Source: Deltaproteobacteria bacterium
GTDB lineage: Bacteria; Desulfobacterota; Desulfobacteria; Desulfobacterales; SURF-15
Assembly: GCA_019309565.1 (NCBI GenBank)
Contig: JAFDFZ010000028.1
Coordinates: 1-45,120 of the forward strand
Length of the DNA stretch: 45,120 nt
Direction of reading: 5' to 3'
Shown: positions 1 to 5,782 of the stretch, piece by piece
Position numbering within the stretch: position 1 is the first letter of the stretch
How the letters are laid out: the number at the start of each line of letters is the position of its first letter
Translations under genes and position numbers: made by a program
The notes under the pieces: model-generated
Told to the model about the DNA's origin: nothing
Database searches by the model: none
Seen by the model: the letters and a program-made list of their open reading frames with translations, nothing else

Positions 1-239
1 AAATCCTTATTTGCAAGAATATGCCGGGTACTTCTGGCGTAGACGCAATAATAAGGGGAGCAAATTAATGACGGCTATGTCGGCCCGTGAATTACGGGCC
101 ATGAATGCCGTCTAAGGAGGTTAAACAGCCGGGCAACTCCCTAAGGGTTGCCTTTTCAAGAGGCTTGAGCCGTATGATGGGAAACTATCACGTACGGTTC
201 TTAGGGGGGAAAGGGGCTGAGAGGCCCCTGACCTACCCG
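1..239 (+). ncRNA. Group II intron 3' end (domains V and VI), rest outside window
   Basis: Positions 167-200 fold as a textbook group II intron domain V: a lower stem beginning GAGCCGTA and closing TACGGTTC, the AGC catalytic triad, a 2-nt CG bulge, and an upper stem capped by GAAA. Positions 201-239 form a GC-rich domain VI hairpin (AGGGGC / GCCCCT) with a likely branch-point A at 231, placing the intron end near 238-239. Upstream, 66-115 holds paired arms (GACGGC...GCCGTC) that could belong to domain IV. The intron-encoded reverse transcriptase is not in the window; an open frame from the left edge to position 115 could be its tail, but I do not recognise it. Domain V is direct evidence; exact ends are inferred. 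Confidence 0.82.
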
Positions 240-321
240 GTGTGTAATAAAAATAAGTGCGTGCATCATAAATCATGTGCTTTCCACTTGACATTGATAT
301 CAATGTTGATACTATATAGCC
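240..321 (+). promoter_or_regulatory. hicAB promoter with palindromic operator
   Basis: A -35 box TTGACA lies at 288-293 and a -10-like TACTAT at 310-315 (16-nt spacer). Between them sits a perfect 16-bp palindrome, ACATTGATATCAATGT, at 291-306. A palindrome over the core promoter is the usual arrangement for autorepression by a TA complex, here presumably via the ribbon-helix-helix part of HicB. The hicA ATG at 322 starts about 6 nt after the -10 box with no Shine-Dalgarno, so the message may be leaderless. Confidence 0.65.
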
Positions 322-582
322 ATGGCAAAAATTGATGACATCTTGGTACAAATGAAAAAAAATTCCAAAGATGTCAGATTCACAGATTTGTGTAAAGTCT
401 GCGAAAATTTCTTTGGAAAACCTCGTAAAAGTGCCAGCAGTCATCGAATTTATAAAACCCCCTGGCGAGGTGATCCAAGAATCAATATCCAAAATCATAA
501 AGGGAAGGCCAAAGCATACCAGGTAAAGCAGGTACTTTTGGCCCTTGAAAAGTTGGAGGTCAGCCGTGGCATTAAAAAATGA
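322..582 (+). CDS. hicA: HicA-family toxin of a type II TA system
   Basis: An 86-residue protein of the HicA-like family found with long-form HicB partners. The family are small dsRBD-fold ribonucleases that cleave mRNA. The central SSHRIYKTPW stretch (residues about 38-47) carries the expected His, and is followed by GDPRINIQ and KAYQVKQVLLALEKLE, the conserved C-terminal part. Start at 322 matches the family N-terminus (IDDILVQMKKN, VRFTDL). It overlaps hicB by 17 nt, so the two are translationally coupled. It lies just downstream of the group II intron end, in an island of mobile-element debris. Toxicity is family knowledge. Confidence 0.85.
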   Translation: MAKIDDILVQMKKNSKDVRFTDLCKVCENFFGKPRKSASSHRIYKTPWRGDPRINIQNHKGKAKAYQVKQVLLALEKLEVSRGIKK

Positions 583-895
583 TCGATATACATACCGTGT
601 AACCTGGTCTGAAGATGATAATGAATATGTAGGTTTATGTGCGGAGTTTCCGAGCTTAAGCTGGTTGGCTCTTACCCCGGAAGCTGCTCTTAAAGGTATC
701 CGAAAATTGGTTGCTGACGTTGTAAAGGACCTATCTGCAACCGGGGAGACAGTTCCGGAACCTATTGCCGGCAGGTCTTATAGCGGTAAGTTTATGGTTA
801 GAGTGCCGCCGGATGTTCATCGAAAACTTGCTGTGCAAGCCGCCGAATCCGGTGTGAGCCTAAATCGTATTGCCAGTTCCAAATTAAGCCAATAA
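566..895 (+). CDS. hicB: HicB-family antitoxin
   Basis: A 109-residue antitoxin starting at GTG 566 inside the end of hicA; the family N-terminus ALKNDRYTYRVTWSEDD supports this start over an in-frame ATG at 545. The N-terminal HicB fold contains EYVGLCAEFPSLSWLA and a TPEAALKGI helix. The C-terminus (KFMVRVPPDVHRKLAVQAAE, then SGVSLNRIASSKL) is a ribbon-helix-helix DNA-binding segment. It should neutralise HicA and repress the pair from the palindrome at 291-306. A hairpin with CCGGTTT/AAACCGG arms follows at 932-958 and may terminate the operon. Confidence 0.87.
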   Translation: MALKNDRYTYRVTWSEDDNEYVGLCAEFPSLSWLALTPEAALKGIRKLVADVVKDLSATGETVPEPIAGRSYSGKFMVRVPPDVHRKLAVQAAESGVSLNRIASSKLSQ

Positions 896-978
896 ATCAA
901 AAAACTTCACACAACATATCAGTTCCCCAGACCGGTTTTCCGCTGTGCTCCAAACCGGGTAGGGACTTCTGCGTTATA

Positions 979-1250
979 GTGCGACACGATGTCGCATAGT
1001 TAAGTGTATTCAGTTCGTTAGTGTAATACCCGGCATGTTCCTGGCGGACCCTACGCAGGCGTGCTACCGTTTCGCTGATGACGGGGTGCGAAGCCCGCGG
1101 ACAATGTATCGAATTGGGTTCAAATGGTGACAGGCGAACCCTTTGGGGAATCCTCCTACCTACAAATCGGGATGTTCCACCAGCAAAAGGATAGGGACCG
1201 ATGCAAAAAAGGTTTAGCATAACCTGGCGCCCCCACGTTTCTTTAGAACA
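979..1250 (+). other. Probable 5' remnant of a second group II intron
   Basis: At 979 the sequence begins GTGCGAC, matching the GUGYG 5' end of group II introns. It continues through several short hairpins, for example GGTTC (1118-1122) pairing with GAACC (1135-1139), with no convincing coding frame on either strand. It sits directly after the hairpin at 932-958; terminator-like hairpins and integron attC sites are known insertion targets of group IIC introns. The segment stops where the integrase remnant begins, so only domain I-like sequence would remain. Assignment rests on the 5' motif and general structure; it is inference. Confidence 0.4.
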
Positions 1251-1254
1251 CGCT

Positions 1255-1698
1255 TTACGCCAAAGCATCCGCAGGACTTAAAACCCCCTTTCCTCCCCGG
1301 TTCAATACGTGGGTGTAAATCATGGTAGTTCTCACATCTTTGTGTCCCAGAAGCTCCTGCACTGTGCGGATATCATACCCGTTTTCAAGCAGATGGGTTG
1401 CAAAGCTATGCCGTAGCGTATGACAGCTTCCAGGTTTATGAACTTTGGCGACTTTGACAGCGCTTTTCACAGCACGCTGAAGAGATTGCTCATTTATATG
1501 ATGGCGTCGAATCTTACCTTACCGTGGATCCAAAGAGCGATTTTTCGACGGAAACACGTACTGCCATCCCCACTCTCTGCCGGCATTCGGATATTTATGT
1601 TCCAGCGCATAAGGAAGGTAAACCTCCCCGTATCCATCGGCAAGATCCCGGCTATGGATGATTTTAATCTTTTCCATATGCTTTTTTAATGGATTTTC
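1255..1698 (-). pseudogene. Integron integrase (IntI-type tyrosine recombinase), truncated with an in-frame stop
   Basis: Read on the minus strand, the C-terminal half of an integron integrase is visible. [37 protein letters not shown] and [10 protein letters not shown] are characteristic of IntI rather than generic XerC/D. Then come [16 protein letters not shown], the [11 protein letters not shown] box with catalytic His/Arg, GHKDVRTTM and the nucleophile in IYTHV. A TAA at 1519-1521 interrupts the frame between SLDPR and GKIRRHH; both sides are in the same frame, so one base change would restore it. The N-terminal part with the first catalytic Arg is missing: homology ends near 1698 where an IS91-type fragment begins. 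IntI catalyses attI x attC cassette recombination; this copy should be dead. No cassette array was recognised. Confidence 0.82.
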
Positions 1699-1947
1699 GA
1701 TATCTTTCGCACCTATGGCAATCAATACCTTTGCCGGCATCGGACACCGACACGGCACAAACAAATCATGCAGGATATCATGCTGTTTCGCCCAGCGTAT
1801 CTGGGTGGACACATCAAGCAGTGTGACAGCTGCGGTGCTCAACAGATTTCCTATAACTCGTGCAGAAATCGAAACTGCCCCAAATGTCAGGCATTGGCCA
1901 AAGCAAAATGGCTTGAGGCCCGTAAAACAGAGCTTTTGTACGCATGA
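1699..1947 (+). pseudogene. IS91-family transposase, N-terminal zinc-binding fragment
   Basis: The frame starting [11 protein letters not shown], followed by [20 protein letters not shown] and then [20 protein letters not shown], with [12 protein letters not shown] after it, is the N-terminal zinc-finger domain of IS91/IS1294-type HUH transposases. The Cys pairs CDSC and CRNRNCPKC are intact. There is no start codon in frame nearby, a TGA closes the frame at 1945-1947, and the catalytic HUH and Tyr region is absent. It points away from the IntI remnant and abuts it at about 1699, suggesting one insertion or rearrangement truncated both. It is a fossil, not a working element. Confidence 0.78.
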
Positions 1948-2458
1948 TTTATCAGCGTTTGACACTTGACGACTGCGCCTTTTGAGTTGTTTTGCAACAA
2001 CGGGGTTAATACGGCATCAAAGGCGAACATCCGAAATCAAAAAATGAAAGCCGCTTGATGCACCGTCGGTAAGGCATTCGGTACTGCAGCGTCTTTATGA
2101 CTAATTTTTGTTAAATTAACAGTAGGTTACCAGCTTCAAGAGCCGTAAAAGAGATACAATATCCGAAAAATGATCCCATATGATCACAAATGCCCCAAAT
2201 CAGTGTCGATAATTTTATGCAATCATCCATCACTTCAAGTAATACCTCCTTTACAATCCCTCATAGATATTGATATAGAAAACCAGAAGCGGCTCAGTTC
2301 AACCAGGTTTTATCCATCATCCCGCTGACTCTCAAACGGATTTTATACCAAACTCATCTTGATTCTGCCACTGTATGCTCTATACATATCAATTAGCGGG
2401 ACGGCAGATTGAACCTTATACGTTAGCCTTTTCCGGCAATAATGGCTGGAGTTACATT
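1948..2458. other. Intergenic stretch without a recognisable gene
   Basis: About 500 bases with no open frame that resembles a protein, and no clear repeat or structured RNA. It contains a short motif, CAACAACGGGGTTA, at 1997-2010 that also occurs with small changes at 21599 and 40552. It may hold the degenerate remainder of the IS91-type element. Confidence 0.5.
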
Positions 2459-2932
2459 ATGAGAAAACAGCGTATATATGTGGACACTTCAGTGATCGGC
2501 GGTTGTTTAGACCCAGAATTCGAAGTGTGGTCTAATGGACTGATAGATGACTTTCGAAAGGAGAGATTCCGTTTAGTTCTCTCGGATGTGACGGCAGCGG
2601 AGATCGAACGTGCTCCAGAACCTGTTCGAGATATTCACGAGGAATTGGTATCCATTGCAGAACTGTTACCGGTCACAGAGGAGGCTCTCGACCTTTTAGC
2701 AGCCTACGAAAACCATAGTATATTGAGCCCTCGTTTTCGCAATGATATGCTTCATATTGCATTGGCTACTGTTGCTGAGGTTGATGTTTTGGTGAGCTGG
2801 AACTTCAGGCATGTCGTCAGGCTGGATAAAATTCAGAGATTTAATGGGGTTAACCTTGAACTTGGTTACAAGACTTTGGCGATTTATTCGCCCCGAGAGG
2901 TAACTACCTATGAAAGAGAAGATAAAGATTAA
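2459..2932 (+). CDS. PIN-domain protein, probable TA toxin
   Basis: Start chosen at ATG 2459, which has GGAG about 10 nt upstream; an open frame extends further upstream but is not family-like. The 157-residue product begins MRKQRIYVDTSVIGG, the PIN-domain N-terminal strand with its first acidic metal ligand (Asp). It continues with LSDVTAAEIERAP (conserved Glu) and RNDMLHIALATVAEVDVLVS then WNFRHV, the C-terminal Asp motifs. PIN domains are Mg-dependent ribonucleases. The next gene overlaps by 23 nt and is the type of small protein that commonly accompanies this PIN subfamily. Toxin role is inferred from family and context. Confidence 0.78.
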   Translation: MRKQRIYVDTSVIGGCLDPEFEVWSNGLIDDFRKERFRLVLSDVTAAEIERAPEPVRDIHEELVSIAELLPVTEEALDLLAAYENHSILSPRFRNDMLHIALATVAEVDVLVSWNFRHVVRLDKIQRFNGVNLELGYKTLAIYSPREVTTYEREDKD

Positions 2933-3110
2933 GGCAGTTGATATGGTGAGGCGCATCCGTGATGAGCATGCACAGATGCTCACAGGAAAATCCGAATCGG
3001 AAATCATAGCTTTTTTTAAGAATGCAGGAGAAGCTGCTCGTCAAAGGGCAAAAAGCAGACAGAGCACACAATCACTGTCGCAACAGAAGGGCTATAGGGA
3101 TAGGGAGTAG
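2910..3110 (+). CDS. Small partner (putative antitoxin) of the PIN-domain protein
   Basis: A 66-residue protein starting within the PIN gene. The stretch IKAVDMVRRIRDEHAQML, followed by a GKSESEIIAFF helix, matches the short proteins that follow this kind of PIN gene, usually regarded as antitoxins. The last codons (from about 3095, GYRDRE) are shared with the 3' end of the group II intron remnant lying on the other strand, so the native C-terminus may have been replaced by intron insertion. No DNA-binding domain is evident. Confidence 0.6.
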   Translation: MKEKIKIKAVDMVRRIRDEHAQMLTGKSESEIIAFFKNAGEAARQRAKSRQSTQSLSQQKGYRDRE

Positions 3111-3392
3111 CCTCACGGCTACCCCCTGCCACCCCACCGGACGTATGGGTCAAGTATCCGGCGGTTCGGCCGACTAAACAGAAGGAGAAGGTCCTGGGAG
3201 AAAAAGTCCAAGAGAGATAAATAGGCCGGCGTGCAGCGCCGTCTATCTGGTTTCCGTCGCGGTAGGAATGCGGGTCGCCTCACACCCCCCGCACAGATCC
3301 CGGCGTGTGCTACTAACGCACCGGGCTCTTACCTCAGGAATAACGCCAAAACGCTTTCCTTCTTGCTTGGCGTATCCGTCCGTGTGAAAATC
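3097..3392 (-). ncRNA. Degenerate group II intron remnant, 3' part
   Basis: On the minus strand, 3131-3166 resembles a domain V (ACCGCCGGATAC ... CATACGTCCGGT, with ACG before the closing stem). It is followed by a domain VI-like hairpin (GGGGGTAGCC GTGA GGCTACTCCC, 3101-3126) and an intron end near 3097. Upstream on that strand, a GATCTGTGCGGGGGG tract near 3282-3302 and the following TACCGCGACGG resemble the domain II-III region. The upper half of domain V no longer pairs well, so the RNA is probably dead. No reverse transcriptase frame remains. The remnant is cut at 3392 by the first 273-bp repeat. Confidence 0.55.
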
Positions 3393-3665
3393 GGTGTCAC
3401 ATCTTGTATTGTGAATAAAATGATTAACATGCATATGTTTTTCATAGTTTGTATTCATGGGCAGAGCATGGCGAATAGAATATGAAAGCGGACTGCTAGT
3501 CTATCTGGTGTGGAAAATATGCATTCCTGCCAACAAAGAAACAAGGCGCTTGTTTGGCATGGCCTATTCGACAACAATACAAATTTAAGTTACATATGTA
3601 CCAGAACACAAAAAGATTCTGTTTTCGGGCTAAACGCATTTATTCACAATGCAAGATGTGACACC
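3393..3665 (+). mobile_element. 273-bp TIR element (MITE-like, derived from a REP-associated transposase), copy 1
   Basis: The element starts GGTGTCACATCTTGTATT and ends AATGCAAGATGTGACACC; the terminal inverted repeats run 27 bp with one mismatch. A second copy of identical length lies at 4453-4725 in the same orientation; I count about 17 differences by eye. A 43-codon frame at 3457-3588 starts MGRAWRIEYESGL, matching the N-terminus of REP-associated Y1 transposases, then jumps to a segment (NKETRRLFGMAYSTT) resembling their C-terminal helix-turn-helix. The element therefore looks like an internally deleted transposase unit. No clear target duplication is visible. Confidence 0.8.
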
Positions 3666-3755
3666 ATACCGCATTTTGTTTTCTGCGATTTTGGGTCCTG
3701 TTTTCGCACCAGCCTTGCGATTCTAAAGAAATATTTACTATTCTGAACTTGTTCC

Positions 3756-3811
3756 TTGACAAATTCCGAAAATGGGTTTATGTTTGGTCAAGGTTAACCA
3801 AATAAGGAGTG
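3756..3811 (+). promoter_or_regulatory. Promoter and operator of the Phd/VapC-type module
   Basis: TTGACA at 3756-3761, a 17-nt spacer and TATGTT at 3779-3784 form a good sigma-70 promoter. Just downstream, TTGGTCAAGGTTAACCAA at 3784-3801 contains the palindrome GGTTAACC with flanking TTGGT/ACCAA arms, a likely operator for the Phd-type antitoxin. AAGGAG at 3803-3808 is the ribosome binding site. Confidence 0.6.
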
Positions 3812-3815
3812 TGAG

Positions 3816-4073
3816 ATGCCTGATAAAGTATACAATCTTTACGAGGCGAAAACACATCTATCGCAGCTTGTCGACCGGGCAGCTAAAGGCGAGGAGATCG
3901 TAATCGCCAAGGCGGGTGTTCCGCTGGCCAAGCTTATTTCGGTGGCACAACAAAAGGGGAAACGCAAGCCCGGGGGGTGGGAAGGAAAGATTAGGATCGC
4001 AGACGATTTTGATGCCCCATTGCCTGCTGAAATCCAGGCTGCATTTGAAGGGCGAGCCTATGAAAACCACTAA
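3816..4073 (+). CDS. Phd/YefM-family antitoxin
   Basis: An 85-residue protein with the Phd/YefM fold: YNLYEAKTHLSQLVDRAAKG, then EEIVIAKAGVPLAKL. The N-terminal domain binds DNA and the C-terminal tail wraps the toxin. The start at 3816 has AAGGAG eight nt upstream. It overlaps the PIN toxin by 14 nt. The pair and its own promoter are the only genes between the two 273-bp repeats. Antitoxin function follows from family and arrangement. Confidence 0.87.
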   Translation: MPDKVYNLYEAKTHLSQLVDRAAKGEEIVIAKAGVPLAKLISVAQQKGKRKPGGWEGKIRIADDFDAPLPAEIQAAFEGRAYENH

Positions 4074-4443
4074 ACTGCTTCTAGATACCCATGTGTTCCT
4101 CTGGTGGCGAGCAAACGATCCATCACTGCAGGAAACCGTTATTTCTGCAATTTCAGATGCAAATGTTGTCTTTGTGAGTGCGGCAACGGCGTGGGAAGCT
4201 GCTATCAAAGCTGCCTTGGGTAGACTCGAATTGCCTGCCTCCATTGAATCCGGAGTTGAAGACAGTGGCTTTGAAAAGCTGCCGATAACCTTCTTGCATG
4301 CCGAAACGGCGGCTGCGCTGCCTGCCCACCATCATGATCCGTTCGATCGAATGCTGGTGGCCCAGACCATCGCCGAGGGGCTAACACTGGTCACTCACGA
4401 TCGAAAGCTGGAAGCCTATGGCGTGCCAATTCTATGGACTTGA
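4060..4443 (+). CDS. VapC-like PIN-domain toxin
   Basis: A 127-residue PIN-domain ribonuclease starting at ATG 4060 with GAAGGG just upstream; a longer open frame from 3916 is only the overlap with the antitoxin in another frame. KLLLDTHVFLWW gives the first Asp, VSAATAWEAAIKAALGRLEL gives the conserved Glu, and HHHDPFDRMLVAQTIAEGLT plus LVTHDRKLEAYGV give the C-terminal acidic residues. PIN toxins paired with Phd-type antitoxins usually cut RNA. The gene ends 9 bp before the second repeat. Confidence 0.87.
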   Translation: MKTTKLLLDTHVFLWWRANDPSLQETVISAISDANVVFVSAATAWEAAIKAALGRLELPASIESGVEDSGFEKLPITFLHAETAAALPAHHHDPFDRMLVAQTIAEGLTLVTHDRKLEAYGVPILWT

Positions 4444-4452
4444 GGGAAAACC

Positions 4453-4725
4453 GGTGTCACATCTTGTATTATGAATAAAATGATTAATATGCATATGTTT
4501 TTCATAGTTTGTATTCATGGACAGAGCATGGCGAATAGAATATGAGGGCGGACTGCTAGTCTATCTGGTGTGGAAGATATGCATTCTGGCCAACAAAGAA
4601 ACAAGGCGCTTGTTTGGCATGACCTATTCGACGACAAGACAAATTTAAGTTCCATACGAACCAGAACGCAAAAAGGTTCTGTTTTCGGGCTAAACACATT
4701 TATTCACAATGCAAGATGTGACACC
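4453..4725 (+). mobile_element. 273-bp TIR element (MITE-like, derived from a REP-associated transposase), copy 2
   Basis: Same length, orientation and termini as the copy at 3393-3665. Its 43-codon frame (4517-4648) begins MDRAWRIEYEGGLLVYLVW, closer to the usual transposase N-terminus (RIEYEGGL) than copy 1, and is also uninterrupted. Both copies have ATA(C/T)CG immediately outside the right end and GAAAA(T/C)C outside the left, hinting at a preferred target or slightly longer ends. With copy 1 it brackets the Phd/VapC-type pair. Confidence 0.8.
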
Positions 4726-4730
4726 ATATC

Positions 4731-4876
4731 GTGCGAGCAACTGATACGGCTGGACTTTCACCAGATAGATTGCAGCCTTGTCGGTTGCTCCAACGTCCCG
4801 TCTTTTTCCATCAGATTCCTCCGTCACAGACTGTGCTATTTCGTAAAACACCGATTTTCTGATAGAAGTGATGTTT
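4731..4876 (-). other. Possible domain I fragment of the interrupted group II intron
   Basis: On the minus strand this stretch can form nested stems, GAGCAAC/GTTGCTC around GGCTG/CAGCC, with the sequence CTGGTGAAAGTCCAGCC between them. GTGAAAGTCC-type hairpins are common in domain I of bacterial group II introns. It lies directly beyond the second repeat, in the orientation expected if it and the remnant at 3097-3392 were once one intron split by the repeat-TA-repeat block. No GUGYG start is visible, so the 5' end is missing or lies elsewhere. Confidence 0.3.
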
Positions 4877-5757
4877 CTAATCAATTCGAAGATTAATCCC
4901 GGCACCCTTAGGCGCCGGGTTGGCCAACCGTGCATAGACGGTAAGAAATCCATCCTTCACCCTGGGTGCCGGCGGCTTCCAGCACCGTATCCGCTCCTTC
5001 AGCTCTTTTTCGGGGATCAGGAGATCCAGTTTGCGGTTGAAAATATCCATTTCGATCATATCGCCGTCTTTTACGACCGCAAGCGGCCCGCCCTCAGCCG
5101 CCTCTGGCGTCACCTGACAGATAAAGGGCCCCCTGGCAAACCCCGATATTTTTCCATCCGTGACCAGCGCGCACTTGGCCTCAAGACCAAGCCCCCGCAT
5201 AAATCCGATCACCTTGAACACCTCTGTCAAACCCGGACCTCCCCTGGGCCCTTCGAATCGAACCACCACCACGTCTCCTGCCTTTACCTTTCCATGCCGC
5301 AGACCGTCCAGCGCCGCTTCCTGGCTGTCGAATACCCTGGCAGGGCCCTTGTGTCGCTTCATCTCATCGACAATCACCGTCGGCCGGACTACTGCGGACT
5401 CGGCCAGGCTGCCGCTCAAAACGGCAAGCCCTCCTCTCGATACCGGATCTTCCAAGGTCCTGATGACCTGTGAGTCTATTTCCTCCACCTGCTCGAGGTT
5501 TTTCCCCACGGTTTTGCCGGTAACGGTAATCGCCTCTTTATTCAGGGCGCATTCCAACCGTTTCATTACGGCCGGAATCCCGCCGGCCTCGTCAAAGTCC
5601 TCCATCGTGTATGGCCCGCTGGGCCGAACATTGGCGATATGCCGATCCGGGGTTTTTTAAGCTCGTCGGTTGTGTATCCCATACTCTTTAGCAGGGCGCG
5701 GGATCGGGCATTTTCCGGAAGCTGCATGAATTCGATATTCTTTTTGTAGGTACTCAA
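4877..5757 (-). pseudogene. IlvD/Edd-family dehydratase, internally deleted
   Basis: The N-terminal part (STYKKNIEFMQLPENARSRA, KSMGYTTDELKKPRIGIS) and a C-terminal part (IANVRPSGPYTMEDFDEAGG through GFLTVYARLANPAPKGAGI) of an Fe-S dihydroxy-acid dehydratase-type enzyme are joined at about 5640 in different frames. Intact enzymes are about 550-600 residues; roughly 280 from the middle, including the cluster Cys residues, are gone. ALVTDGKISGFARG of the C-terminal domain is preserved. The family dehydrates sugar acids or dihydroxy acids (IlvD in valine/isoleucine synthesis). The deletion and frame change make activity very unlikely. The subfamily cannot be fixed. Confidence 0.82.
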
Positions 5758-5782
5758 TTTAGATTCCCTTCAAGGCTGCATA

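Noticed and set aside
970..1010. Possible integron attC site (a GTTAAGT string near 999)
   Set aside because: No matching RYYYAAC partner with paired L boxes at the right distance was found; a single 7-bp match is expected by chance.
897..1268. 123-codon minus-strand open frame between hicB and the IntI remnant
   Set aside because: It overlaps the intron-like segment, has no family resemblance, and its composition (many Arg, Pro and Cys in non-conserved order) looks like read-through of structured RNA.
1997..2010. CAACAACGGGGTTA motif, also near 21599 and 40553
   Set aside because: Only about 14 bp, no shared flanks and no inverted partner; too short to call a repeat family here.
5160..5660. 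166-codon plus-strand open frame
   Set aside because: It is the antisense shadow of the ilvD-family pseudogene, whose protein is clearly recognisable on the other strand.
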